The notes below the pieces were generated by a model, which was not told where the DNA came from, ran no database searches, and worked only from the letters and a program-made list of their open reading frames with translations. The position numbers and the translations under genes were made by a program. Of a stretch of 64,000 bases of DNA, positions 28,352 through 37,229 are shown piece by piece (position 1 is the stretch's first letter; the number at the start of each line of letters is the position of its first letter). This stretch comes from Streptomyces triculaminicus (lineage in GTDB: Bacteria > Actinomycetota > Actinomycetes > Streptomycetales > Streptomycetaceae): the NCBI RefSeq assembly GCF_017349075.1, contig NZ_JAFMOF010000005.1, positions 496,001 through 560,000 of the forward strand, read 5' to 3'.

Positions 28352-29791
28352 TCACCCGAACGGGTTGAAGCCCTCGTACTCCTGGGACGCCTCGTCGCGC
28401 TCGGCGTCGCGGTCGCGGCGGCGCTGCGCGGCGGGACGCGGCTCCTCGAAGCGGTGGTCCTCGCCACGGCGGCCGAGCATCTCCGCGCCGGCGGACATCG
28501 AGGGCTCCCAGTCGAAGACGACCGCGTCCTCCTCGGAGCCGATGGCCACGCCGTCGCCCGAGCGGGCACCGGCCTTCATCAGCTGGTCCTCGACGCCGAG
28601 GCGGTTGAGGCGGTCGGCCAGGTAGCCGACGGCCTCGTCGTTGCTGAAGTCGGTCTGGCGCACCCAGCGCTCCGGCTTCTCGCCGCGCACGCGGTAGATG
28701 CCGTCCTCCTCCAGGGTGACTGTGAAGCCCGCGTCGTCGACGGCCTTCGGGCGGATGACGATGCGGGTCGCCTCCTCCTTCGGCTTGGCCGCGCGCGCCC
28801 GGGAGACGATGTCGGCCAGCGCGAAGGAGAGCTCCTTCAGGCCCAGCCGGGAGATGGCCGAGACCTCGAAGATGCGGTAACCGCGGGACTCGAGCTCGGG
28901 CCGGATGATGTCGGCGAGGTCCTGGCCGTCGGGGATGTCGACCTTGTTGAGGACGACGACGCGGGGCCGGTCGTCCAGGCCGCCGTACTCCTTCAGCTCG
29001 GCCTCGATGGCGTCGAGGTCGCTCAGCGGGTCGCGCTCGGACTCCAGGGTGGCCGTGTCGAGCACGTGCACCAGCACCGAGCAGCGCTCGACGTGGCGCA
29101 GGAACTCGAGGCCCAGGCCCTTGCCCTGGCTGGCGCCGGGGATCAGGCCGGGGACGTCGGCGATGGTGTAGACGGTCGCGCCGGCGGTGACCACGCCCAG
29201 GTTGGGCACCAGGGTGGTGAAGGGGTAGTCCGCGATCTTCGGCCTGGCGGCGGAGAGGACCGAGATCAGCGAGGACTTGCCGGCGCTCGGGTAGCCGACC
29301 AGCGCCACGTCGGCGACGGTCTTCAGCTCCAGGACGATGTCCTGCGCCTGGCCCGGCTCGCCCAGCAGCGCGAAGCCCGGGGCCTTGCGGCGCGCCGAGG
29401 CCAGCGCGGCGTTGCCGAGGCCGCCGCGGCCGCCCTGGGCCGCGACGTAGGTGGTGCCCTCGCCGACCAGGTCGGCCAGGACGTTGCCCTTCCGGTCCAG
29501 GATGACCGTGCCGTCCGGCACCGGCAGGACCAGGTCCGTGCCGTCCTTGCCGGAGCGGTTGCCGCCCTCGCCGGGCTTGCCGTTGGTGGCCTTGCGGTGC
29601 GGGCTGTGGTGGTACTCCAGAAGCGTGGTGACGGACTGGTCAACGACCAGCGTCACATCACCGCCACGGCCGCCGTTGCCGCCGTCGGGGCCGCCGAGGG
29701 GCTTGAACTTCTCACGGTGTACGGAGGCGCAGCCGTGGCCTCCGTTACCCGCGGCGACATGCAGCTCGACGCGGTCCACGAAGGTGGTCAT
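28352..29791 (-). CDS. obg: GTPase Obg
   Basis: Essential ribosome-assembly and stress GTPase; in Streptomyces it also controls onset of aerial growth. The 479-residue product has the glycine-rich Obg fold (residues 1-160, GGPDGGNGGRGGDVTLVV), the G domain (G1 GYPSAGKS at 166-173, G3 DVPG at 212-215, G4 NKVD near 288) and a C-terminal OCT domain (RVRGEKPERWVRQTDFSNDE). The acidic/basic tail is typical of actinomycetes. The start is ATG 29791 (MTTFVDRVELHV). It follows rplU and rpmA in the usual order, with 126 bases to rpmA. Confidence 0.97.
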   Translation of the reverse strand: MTTFVDRVELHVAAGNGGHGCASVHREKFKPLGGPDGGNGGRGGDVTLVVDQSVTTLLEYHHSPHRKATNGKPGEGGNRSGKDGTDLVLPVPDGTVILDRKGNVLADLVGEGTTYVAAQGGRGGLGNAALASARRKAPGFALLGEPGQAQDIVLELKTVADVALVGYPSAGKSSLISVLSAARPKIADYPFTTLVPNLGVVTAGATVYTIADVPGLIPGASQGKGLGLEFLRHVERCSVLVHVLDTATLESERDPLSDLDAIEAELKEYGGLDDRPRVVVLNKVDIPDGQDLADIIRPELESRGYRIFEVSAISRLGLKELSFALADIVSRARAAKPKEEATRIVIRPKAVDDAGFTVTLEEDGIYRVRGEKPERWVRQTDFSNDEAVGYLADRLNRLGVEDQLMKAGARSGDGVAIGSEEDAVVFDWEPSMSAGAEMLGRRGEDHRFEEPRPAAQRRRDRDAERDEASQEYEGFNPFG

Positions 29792-29916
29792 AGCGGTGTG
29801 CCTCCAGATACGAACGGGAATGTCTCTGTTGTAACGCGACAAGGGCGGACCTGCTTCCCCGCAGGGAAGCAAGGTCCGCCCTCGCTCATCGCTCTACGGC
29901 GCCTGATTCAGATGGA

Positions 29917-30171
29917 TCAGACGGCCGGAACGATGTTGACGACCTTGCGGCCACGGTGGGTGCCGAACTGCACCGCACCGGCCTGCAGCGCGAACAGGGT
30001 GTCGTCGCCGCCGCGACCGACACCGGCGCCCGGGTGGAAGTGGGTGCCGCGCTGGCGGACCAGGATCTCACCGGCGTTGACGACCTGACCGCCGAAGCGC
30101 TTCACGCCGAGCCGCTGAGCATTGGAATCGCGACCGTTCCGGGTGGACGATGCGCCCTTCTTGTGTGCCAT
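29917..30171 (-). CDS. rpmA: 50S ribosomal protein L27
   Basis: Large-subunit protein whose N-terminus reaches the peptidyl-transferase centre. The 84-residue product starts MAHKKGASSTRNGRDSNAQR, with GGQVVNAGEILVRQRGTHFH and GRGGDDTLFAL following. No N-terminal cleavage extension of the Firmicutes type is present. It lies 14 bases downstream of rplU and is certainly co-transcribed. Confidence 0.98.
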   Translation of the reverse strand: MAHKKGASSTRNGRDSNAQRLGVKRFGGQVVNAGEILVRQRGTHFHPGAGVGRGGDDTLFALQAGAVQFGTHRGRKVVNIVPAV

Positions 30172-30185
30172 GTGTTCTCAGTCCC

Positions 30186-30506
30186 TTACTTCGCAGCCGT
30201 CGGGATGCCGGTGATCTTCACCGCGGTGTACTGCTGGCGGTGACCGATGCGCTTGCGGTAACCGGTCTTGTTCTTGTACTTCAGGATGTCGATCTTGGCA
30301 CCCTTGTGGTGGTCCACGATCTCGGCCTGGACCTTGATGCCCGCCAGGACCCACGGGTCGCTGGTGACGGACTCGCCGTCGACCACGAGCAGCGTGGAGA
30401 GCTCGACCGAGTCGCCCACCTTGCCGTCGGAAATCTTGTCAACCTCGACGATGTCGCCGACAGCAACCTTGTGCTGGCGACCACCGCTACGCACGACTGC
30501 GTACAC
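30186..30506 (-). CDS. rplU: 50S ribosomal protein L21
   Basis: Large-subunit protein, 106 residues. It begins MYAVVRSGGRQHKVAVGDIV with the C-terminal signature TGYRKRIGHRQQYTAVKITG. The GTG at 30506 is the start. A candidate promoter at 30669-30697 and a structured leader of about 155 nt precede it, and rpmA follows at once. Autogenous control through the leader is possible but unproven. Confidence 0.98.
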   Translation of the reverse strand: MYAVVRSGGRQHKVAVGDIVEVDKISDGKVGDSVELSTLLVVDGESVTSDPWVLAGIKVQAEIVDHHKGAKIDILKYKNKTGYRKRIGHRQQYTAVKITGIPTAAK

Positions 30507-30547
30507 GCGGATCTCACTCTCGCTAGTAAACGGGACCTCTGATGCCA

Positions 30548-30592
30548 GCCGCTCACACGGGCAGGGCCCGTGAATCCCAATGGGTGAGCGGC
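30548..30592 (-). promoter_or_regulatory. Structured 5' leader of rplU-rpmA
   Basis: An outer stem GCCGCTCAC/GTGAGCGGC (30548-30556 with 30584-30592) encloses a second hairpin CACGGG/CCCGTG (30556-30572). It sits between the candidate promoter and the rplU start. It may be a regulatory leader, for example binding L21, but I know of no published actinomycete element of this form. Confidence 0.5.
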
Positions 30593-30668
30593 CTCTCCCC
30601 GTCGCGGAACAACGCGGACCGGGAGGTGTTTGCTCAGTGGCACGGCGCCAAACAGACGCCGACGGTCA

Positions 30669-30697
30669 AGGTTACGGGGCCTTGACCAGGGGGTCAA
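30669..30697 (-). promoter_or_regulatory. Candidate rplU promoter
   Basis: On the minus strand TTGACC (30697-30692), a 17-base spacer and TAACCT (30674-30669) match a principal-sigma promoter well. Transcription would begin near 30662, leaving a leader of about 155 nt before rplU. Confidence 0.65.
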
Positions 30698-30702
30698 ACC
30701 GG

Positions 30703-30731
30703 GGTCCGGGCCCCGTGGCGGGGCCCGGACC
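30703..30731 (-). terminator. rne terminator
   Basis: A 13-bp perfect stem (30703-30715 with 30719-30731, loop TGG) lies just downstream of the rne stop codon and abuts the candidate rplU promoter. No U-tract is visible. Confidence 0.65.
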
Positions 30732-30743
30732 ACCGGGCACTGC

Positions 30744-33700
30744 TCAGTCCTCCGAGGAGGCCTCGGCGGCCGCGGTCTTCTTGGCCGCCGCCTTCTTGGT
30801 GGTGGCCTTCTTGACGGTCTTGGTGGCCGTCTTCTTGGCCGCCGTCTTCTTGGCGGTGGTGGTCTTCTTCGCCACCGTCTTCTTGGCCGTGGCGGCCTTC
30901 TTCGCCGGAGCCTTCTTGGCGGCCGTCTTACGGGCCGTCTTCTTGGCGGGGGCTGCCTCCTCGGCCGCCTCCTCGGACTCCACGACCGGCTCCACGACCG
31001 GCGCCTCGGCCGCCACCGGCTCCGCCGCCGGAGCGCTGACCACGACCACGGCCGCCTCCTCCGCACCAGAGGGCGAACCAGCCGGAGAGGACACCCTGCG
31101 GGTCGCCCGGCGGCGCGGACGGGCCGGAGCCGCCGCCTCCGCGGTCACGACCGCCTCGGCCACCGGCTCGGCGACCTCGGGAGCGACCTCGGGCTCGACG
31201 ATCTCGGGCTCCACCACCGGCGCGGGCGCCGGCTCGGGCTCCACGACGACCTCGACGGGCGCCTCGACGACGACCTCGGGCTCGGCCACCCGCTCCGCCC
31301 GCGGCGCACCCGCCGGAGCGGACGCCTTACGGGTCGCCCGGCGACGCGTACGACCGCCGCGCTTGGCGGCCGCCTCGGCCTCGGCCGCGCTGCCGAACCA
31401 CTCCTCCTCGTCACCGCCGACCGTCGGCACCAGCTCCGCCTCGGCCACCGGCACGGGCTCCAGCTCGGGAGCCTCCTCCACGGCCTCCGGCGCGGCGACG
31501 GACTCGGGGGCCTCGGCGGCACCCTTGCCCTTCTTCTTGCCGCGCTTGCCGCCGCCACCGCCGCCGCCCGTGGTCGCGGGCTGGTCCATGTGGACGAGCA
31601 CGCCACGGCCGTTGCAGTGGACACAGGCCTCGGAGAAGGACTCCAGCAGGCCCTGGCCGACACGCTTGCGCGTCATCTGGACCAGACCCAGCGAGGTCAC
31701 CTCGGCGACCTGGTGCTTCGTACGGTCCCGGCCCAGGCACTCCAGCAGACGCCGCAGCACCAGGTCCCGGTTCGACTCCAGCACCATGTCGATGAAGTCG
31801 ATCACGATGATGCCGCCGAGGTCGCGCAGCCGCAGCTGGCGCACGATCTCCTCGGCCGCCTCCAGGTTGTTCCTGGTGACCGTCTCCTCCAGGTTGCCGC
31901 CCTGGCCGGTGAACTTGCCGGTGTTGACGTCGACGACGATCATCGCCTCGGTCCGGTCGATCACCAGCGAGCCGCCGCTGGGCAGCCAGACCTTGCGGTC
32001 CAGCGCCTTCATCAGCTGCTCGTCGATCCGGTACGTGGCGAAGACGTCGACGTCCGACGTCCACTTCTGCAGCCGGTCGACCAGGTCGGGCGCCACGTGC
32101 GAGACATAGCCGTGGATGGTCTCCCAGGCGCCGTCACCGCTGACGATGACCTTCGAGAAGTCCTCGTTGAAGATGTCGCGCACGACCCGGACGGTCATGT
32201 CCGGCTCGCCGTACAGCAGGCTCGGCGAGCTCGTCGAGATCTGCTTCGACTTCTTCTGGATGTCCTCCCACTGCGCCTGCAGCCGCTCCACGTCACGACG
32301 CAGCTCGTCCTCGCTGGCGCCCTCGGCGGCGGTACGGACGATCACGCCCGCGTCCTCGGGGACGATCTTCTTGAGGATCTGCTTCAGACGCGCGCGCTCG
32401 GTGTCGGGCAGCTTGCGGCTGATGCCGGTCATCGAGCCCTCGGGCACGTAGACCAGGTAGCGGCCCGGCAGGGACACCTGGCTGGTCAGACGGGCACCCT
32501 TGTGACCGATCGGGTCCTTGGTGACCTGCACCAGCACCGACTGGCCGGACTTCAGCGCGGCCTCGATGCGACGCGGGCCGTTGCCCATGCCGAGCGCCTC
32601 GAAGTTGACCTCGCCCGCGTACAGCACGGCGTTGCGGCCCTTGCCGATGTCGACGAAGGCGGCCTCCATCGACGGCAGGACGTTCTGGACCTTGCCCAGG
32701 TAGACGTTGCCGACGTAGCTGGTGGCCTGCTCCTTGTTGACGAAGTGCTCCACGAGGATGTTGTCCTCGAGCACGCCGATCTGGGTGCGGTCACCGTTCT
32801 GACGGACCACCATCACCCGCTCGACGGCCTCACGGCGGGCCAGGAACTCGGCCTCGGTGATGATCGGCACCCGGCGACGGCCCTGCTCACGACCCTCACG
32901 GCGGCGCTGCTTCTTCGCCTCCATACGGGTCGAGCCCTTGATGGACTGGACCTCGTCGAAGCCCGTGCCGCCCTCCATCCGGGCGGCGCGCTCACGCGGC
33001 TCCCGGACCTTGACGACCGTACGCTCCGGCTCGTCCGTACCCGGCTCGGTCTCCAGCGCCTCGCCACTGCGGCGACGGCGACGGCGACGACGGCGGCTGC
33101 CCGCGGACGAACCGGCGGCCTCCTCGGTCTCCGGCTCCTCCTCCTCGGCCTCGAGCTCCTCGGCGGCCTCCTCGGCGGCCTCCTCGGCCTCCGCCTCCTC
33201 CTCGCCGGCCTCCAGCTCGGCCTCGGCGGCCTCACCACGGCGACGACGGCGGCCACCACGACGACGACGGCGCGACGGGCGCTCGCCCTGCTCCTCGTCC
33301 TCGAACGCGGCGCCCTCGAGCTCCTCGGCGGCCTCCGGCTCCTCCTCGACCTCGGCGGGGACCTCGGCCGGGACCTCGGCCTGGACCGGGGCGGCCTCGG
33401 CGGCCTCGCCACGGCGACGGCGGCGACGACGGCCACCGGCGGCGGGCGCCGCCTCCACGGCGGGCTCCTCCGGCTCCTCGCGCTCCTCCCGCACCTCGGC
33501 GGCGGCGGCCGCGGCGGCGGCAGCGGTCTCGGGCGTCTGGAACATCGGCTCGGTGAACACCGGGGCCTGGAACACGGCGGTCGGCGGGCGCACCGCACGA
33601 CGACGCGAGCGCGCCGGGGCCTCGGCGGCGGCCGGCTCGGCGGCGGCCTCCGGGGCGGCGGCCTCGGCGGCGGCGGCACGGCGGCGCGTACGACGGGCAC

Positions 33701-34832
33701 GCGGCTCGGCGACCGGCTCCGCGGCCTCCTCGGCGGGGGCCTCGGCGGCCGCCTCGGCGGCGGGCTTCTCACCGACGGTGGAACCCGCCGGACGGGTGGC
33801 GCGGCGACGGCCACGGGCCGGCTTGGCCGGCGCCGGGGCGGCCTCCTCGACCGGAACGATCGCGGGGGCGGTCTCGGCCATGTCGGCGACCGCCGCCGTC
33901 TCCTCGGCCACGAGCGACGCGGCGGCCAGCGGCTCACCGGTCGGGGCGCTCACGGCACGAGTGGCACGACGACGCGTACGGGTCGGCTTGGCGGCCGGAA
34001 CCTCGGGCGCGGCCTCGGCCTCGACCTCGGCCTCCTCCTCGGCCTCGACGACCGGCTCCACGACGCTCTCGGGGGCCTGCGGCGGACCCGCCGGGGCGGT
34101 GGCCTTACGGGTGGCGCGACGACGCGTACGAGCGGGCTTCTCCTCCGCCGGAGCGGCCTCGACAACCTCGACCTGCTCGGCGGCGGCCTCGACGACCGGC
34201 TCCGGAGCGGCCTCGGCGGCCTGCGGAGCACCGGCGGGCGCGGACGCCCTACGGGTGGCACGACGGCGCGGACGGGCCGGAGCCTCGACGGCGGCCGGAG
34301 CCTCCTCCGCGACGACCTCGACGGCCTCGGGAGCGGCCTCGGCGGCCGGCTCCGCGGCCTGCGGGGCACCGGCGGGCGCAGTGGCCTTACGGGTGGCACG
34401 GCGACGCGTACGAGCGGGCTTCTCCTCCGCCGGAGCGGCAGCCTCGACGGCCTCGGCGGCCTCGACGACCGGCTCCGGAGCGGCCTCGCCGGCCTGCGGG
34501 GCACCGGCGGGCGCGGCGGCCTTACGGGTGGCACGGCGACGCGTACGTGCCGGGGTCTCCGCCGCAGCCGGAGCCTCGGGCGCGGCGGTTTTACGGGTGG
34601 CCCGGCGGCGCGGCCGCGCGGGGGTCTCCGGGGCCTCGGCCTCGGCGGCCGGCCCGGAGGCGGTGTCGGCGGCGGCCGTCACGGCCGCCTCGCCGACCGG
34701 CGGACCCGCCGGACGGGACGCCACACGGCGGCGGCGTCGCGGAGGCAGCGTGTCGCTGGGGCTCTCGTCGGCGTTGTTGCCGGGGACGCTCTGCGCGGCC
34801 CCGGGCTCGGTGGGCTCAATGGATTCGAGCAT
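30744..34832 (-). CDS. rne: RNase E/G family ribonuclease (RNase ES) with repeat-rich arms
   Basis: Endoribonuclease for RNA turnover and rRNA processing. The 1362-residue product has a central catalytic core (about 660-1085): S1-type RNA-binding segment (VGNVYLGKVQNVLPSMEAAF), catalytic aspartates in VVDVNTGKF and VIDFIDM, and a Zn-link CVHC near 1066. Both arms are low-complexity. About seven N-terminal copies of a PAR.RRRATRK unit followed by APAGAPQ, acidic Ala/Glu blocks and RRRRRR patches precede the core; two more RRRATR copies follow it. The tail is Lys/Ala-rich and histone-H1-like (KKTAAKKTATKTVKKATTKK). ATG 34832 is used. It has the Streptomyces arrangement of scaffold arms on both sides of the core. 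Confidence 0.95.
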   Translation of the reverse strand: MLESIEPTEPGAAQSVPGNNADESPSDTLPPRRRRRVASRPAGPPVGEAAVTAAADTASGPAAEAEAPETPARPRRRATRKTAAPEAPAAAETPARTRRRATRKAAAPAGAPQAGEAAPEPVVEAAEAVEAAAPAEEKPARTRRRATRKATAPAGAPQAAEPAAEAAPEAVEVVAEEAPAAVEAPARPRRRATRRASAPAGAPQAAEAAPEPVVEAAAEQVEVVEAAPAEEKPARTRRRATRKATAPAGPPQAPESVVEPVVEAEEEAEVEAEAAPEVPAAKPTRTRRRATRAVSAPTGEPLAAASLVAEETAAVADMAETAPAIVPVEEAAPAPAKPARGRRRATRPAGSTVGEKPAAEAAAEAPAEEAAEPVAEPRARRTRRRAAAAEAAAPEAAAEPAAAEAPARSRRRAVRPPTAVFQAPVFTEPMFQTPETAAAAAAAAAEVREEREEPEEPAVEAAPAAGGRRRRRRRGEAAEAAPVQAEVPAEVPAEVEEEPEAAEELEGAAFEDEEQGERPSRRRRRGGRRRRRGEAAEAELEAGEEEAEAEEAAEEAAEELEAEEEEPETEEAAGSSAGSRRRRRRRRRSGEALETEPGTDEPERTVVKVREPRERAARMEGGTGFDEVQSIKGSTRMEAKKQRRREGREQGRRRVPIITEAEFLARREAVERVMVVRQNGDRTQIGVLEDNILVEHFVNKEQATSYVGNVYLGKVQNVLPSMEAAFVDIGKGRNAVLYAGEVNFEALGMGNGPRRIEAALKSGQSVLVQVTKDPIGHKGARLTSQVSLPGRYLVYVPEGSMTGISRKLPDTERARLKQILKKIVPEDAGVIVRTAAEGASEDELRRDVERLQAQWEDIQKKSKQISTSSPSLLYGEPDMTVRVVRDIFNEDFSKVIVSGDGAWETIHGYVSHVAPDLVDRLQKWTSDVDVFATYRIDEQLMKALDRKVWLPSGGSLVIDRTEAMIVVDVNTGKFTGQGGNLEETVTRNNLEAAEEIVRQLRLRDLGGIIVIDFIDMVLESNRDLVLRRLLECLGRDRTKHQVAEVTSLGLVQMTRKRVGQGLLESFSEACVHCNGRGVLVHMDQPATTGGGGGGGKRGKKKGKGAAEAPESVAAPEAVEEAPELEPVPVAEAELVPTVGGDEEEWFGSAAEAEAAAKRGGRTRRRATRKASAPAGAPRAERVAEPEVVVEAPVEVVVEPEPAPAPVVEPEIVEPEVAPEVAEPVAEAVVTAEAAAPARPRRRATRRVSSPAGSPSGAEEAAVVVVSAPAAEPVAAEAPVVEPVVESEEAAEEAAPAKKTARKTAAKKAPAKKAATAKKTVAKKTTTAKKTAAKKTATKTVKKATTKKAAAKKTAAAEASSED

Positions 34833-35055
34833 GCGGGCGGTTCTCCCGTCACGCTCCCGGGCGCCGCGTCGTGTTCCGACCCGCCGGTCCGCGTAATGAG
34901 CGCGGTACCGCCGTCCGGGGCGCGGTCGCCGCACGGGAGCTGTCGTCTCGCTCGCCGGGTCCGAGTGTCACGGCACCGGCGAAAAGTCTCCTGGTCAGTG
35001 CGCCTGCCGGACCGGGTGGCTCCCTGGTGGCGCGGCGGCGCGTCGACGGCCGTCC

Positions 35056-35835
35056 TTACGCGGAACCTTCCGGCACCTGCTGCGCGGCACTCGGCCCGGC
35101 GGCCGTGGTAGAAGCGGCCGGGGCGGCGTCGCGGTCGGGCGCGAGCGGATCGGTCACCGTGCCGGTCTCATCGTCGAGCAGCCCCTGCGCCAGCCTGGTC
35201 ACCGCAGCGGGGACCGGCGGCGCCAGGTCGGCCGTGACGCGGAGACCGGACAGGACGTCGTCGGGTCGAACGGCAGGTGTCAAATGCCGAACAACCAGCC
35301 GCAGTATCGCACAGGCACCGTCGCCGGGCCTATCGGCCGGAGCCGCGAGCGCCTCGAGTCGGGTCACCGCGCCACGCGCGTCGAAGGTCCGCAACCCGTT
35401 TTTCGTCCGGCGCTGGACCTCGACCGTCTCCGCCGCCATGAACGCCGCGACGGCCTTCTCGGCGTCCTCCAGCTCGACGCCCTCCAGCCGCAGCTCCCAC
35501 ACGGAGGCCTGCAGCCGGTCGGCGAAGGAGGAGGTGTGCGCCTCGACGGCGTCGACGATGTCCAGACCGTCCGGCAGCGACTCGTCGAGGAGCGTGCGCA
35601 GAACGGCGGGGTCGCGCACCGCGGCGAGCTGGATCTCCAGGTACTCGGCCTCACTGCCCGTGCCGGTGGGTGCGGCATTGGCGTAGGAAACCTTGGGGTG
35701 CGGGGTGAAGCCCGCCGAGTACGCCATGGGCACCTCGGCACGCCGCAGCGCCCGCTCGAAGGCACGCTGGAAATCGCGGTGGCTGGTGAACCGGAGGCGG
35801 CCGCGCTTGGTGTAACGCAGACGAATGCGCTGCAC
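35056..35835 (-). CDS. TIGR03936 family radical-SAM-linked protein
   Basis: A 259-residue protein beginning MQRIRLRYTKRGRLRFTSHR, then RALRRAEVPMAYSAGFTPHP and YLEIQLAAV, the signature of TIGR03936 (DUF2344). In most actinomycetes and clostridia this gene follows or is fused to the TIGR03960 B12-binding-type radical SAM gene; together they are thought to act in RNA or ribosomal modification, but the reaction is unknown. Here the partner (41458-43395) is about 5.6 kb away across an accessory island. The C-terminal tail is low-complexity Ala/Thr. Confidence 0.93.
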   Translation of the reverse strand: MQRIRLRYTKRGRLRFTSHRDFQRAFERALRRAEVPMAYSAGFTPHPKVSYANAAPTGTGSEAEYLEIQLAAVRDPAVLRTLLDESLPDGLDIVDAVEAHTSSFADRLQASVWELRLEGVELEDAEKAVAAFMAAETVEVQRRTKNGLRTFDARGAVTRLEALAAPADRPGDGACAILRLVVRHLTPAVRPDDVLSGLRVTADLAPPVPAAVTRLAQGLLDDETGTVTDPLAPDRDAAPAASTTAAGPSAAQQVPEGSA

Positions 35836-35932
35836 CGCGGGTGCGGGCGGCGGGCCTTCGGGCTGTCGCTTACCCAGTTTGTCTCAGTCCCTCGTGAGTG
35901 CGGTCGTTCTGCTACCTAGCGTACGTGCAACA

Positions 35933-35959
35933 AGGGCCCTGCCGATCCGGCAGGGCCCT
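35933..35959 (-). terminator. Terminator downstream of the HTTM gene
   Basis: A 12-bp perfect stem (35933-35944 with 35948-35959, loop ATC) followed on the minus strand by TTGTTG. It marks the end of the accessory operon before the TIGR03936 gene. Confidence 0.75.
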
Positions 35960-36071
35960 CGTTGGAACGCTTGTCGATCTGGGTCGAAGTGCCCGCTCGC
36001 GGCCTTGCGAACCCAGCCTCCACTCTCACGTGCGTGAGAGACGCGCAGGATGGCACTCTCGTCGCGGGCCG

Positions 36072-37229
36072 CTATTCCTGCTGGTCGGGGACCTTTTCCT
36101 GAGCGTGGCGAGCCGCCACAGAAGCACTGGCCCGCGGCGGGATCAGGCTTCCGGTGCGAGCCTTGGGCACCATCGCCTCGGCAGCGGGCCGTGACAGGCG
36201 CGCGCGCCAGGTCCGCTGGAGGAACAGGAAGAAGCCGTCGGGCAGGAACACGGCGTCGGCGATGATCATCGCGCCGGAGAACACCGGGAGGCCCAGCAGG
36301 ACGGCGATCCCGACGTGCATGCCGATCAGCAGGACGAGAACGACGTACTTGAGCCTGCTGAACAGGGCGAACGGGCAGGCCACCTGGACCAGCACGGTGA
36401 GGTATCCGACGATGGCCATGAGGAGCTGGTGGCTGTCGGCCACATGGGAGAGCCCGGGCCAGGGGCGGAACAGGTCGAGATTCAGCACATAGTGCAGCGC
36501 GGTGCCGTCGCGCCACGTGCCTCCCTGCACCTTGTACAGACCGGCGCATCCGTACAGGATGCAGACCTGGGCCGCGATGACGAACATCCCGCAGTTGTGC
36601 AGCAGGACACTCAGCTGCCCCCGGACCAACACGACCTGCTGCCGGGCGGGCAGCCAACTCGACCGCTGGTCTCCGCGCCCGTCCGCGCGGGCGCGGAGCC
36701 GCTTTCTGCGGGCGTCGAGGGACCAGCGCCGGCCACACGCGGTGAGCACGAGGTACAGGGCCATCAGGACGATGAGGTTGTCCCCTCCGTCCGTGATGAA
36801 GATGTTCCTGCCATGGAAGGAAGTCACCACGACGGCGAACAGCACGGACAGCACCCGGGTGCGCCATCCCACCATGAACAACGCGCACGTGACGAGCGCC
36901 AGTACGTAGCAGGTCTCGAAGTACACGGGCCGGTCGGAGAGGGGCAGAACGCTGAACCAGCCGGTCTGACCGAGCAGCTCTCGCGAGAGGTCCGGGGTCC
37001 AGGGCGAGCCGGGTCCCCAGATCTCGTCCCGGTGGGGGAACTCACGCAGCAGGAAGACCAGATACAGAAGCCCATACCCCATGCGCAACACTGCCGCCGC
37101 GTGGAGTGAGACCGCTCGTTCGGTCAGGAAGGTGAATGCCCTGGTCACAGGGTCGGGGTGCCGAGGCGCGGCGCTCGGCGGCGGGCTGTCCGGCCGGGAG
37201 CCGACGCCGGTCGTCCGGTCAGTTGTCAT
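36072..37229 (-). CDS. HTTM-domain (vitamin K-dependent carboxylase-like) membrane protein
   Basis: A 385-residue polytopic protein of the HTTM family, related to the membrane part of vitamin K-dependent gamma-carboxylase: LHAAAVLRMGYGLLYLVFLL, WFSVLPLSDRPVYFETCYVL, NIFITDGGDNLIVLMALYLV, LYGCAGLYKVQGGTWRDGTA and a C-terminal set of helices. Many Streptomyces place it next to a DUF5819 gene, as here; its start overlaps the DUF5819 stop by 11 bases. Members of this family lack the carboxylase catalytic domain in general, so activity is unknown. It may modify or export a partner; the nearby secreted proteins are candidates. Confidence 0.9.
   Translation of the reverse strand: MTTDRTTGVGSRPDSPPPSAAPRHPDPVTRAFTFLTERAVSLHAAAVLRMGYGLLYLVFLLREFPHRDEIWGPGSPWTPDLSRELLGQTGWFSVLPLSDRPVYFETCYVLALVTCALFMVGWRTRVLSVLFAVVVTSFHGRNIFITDGGDNLIVLMALYLVLTACGRRWSLDARRKRLRARADGRGDQRSSWLPARQQVVLVRGQLSVLLHNCGMFVIAAQVCILYGCAGLYKVQGGTWRDGTALHYVLNLDLFRPWPGLSHVADSHQLLMAIVGYLTVLVQVACPFALFSRLKYVVLVLLIGMHVGIAVLLGLPVFSGAMIIADAVFLPDGFFLFLQRTWRARLSRPAAEAMVPKARTGSLIPPRASASVAARHAQEKVPDQQE

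Noticed and set aside
30630..35111. Roughly 1490-codon plus-strand frame antisense to rne
   Set aside because: It mirrors the repetitive rne codons; its Arg/Gly/Leu low complexity and lack of start context mark it as a shadow.
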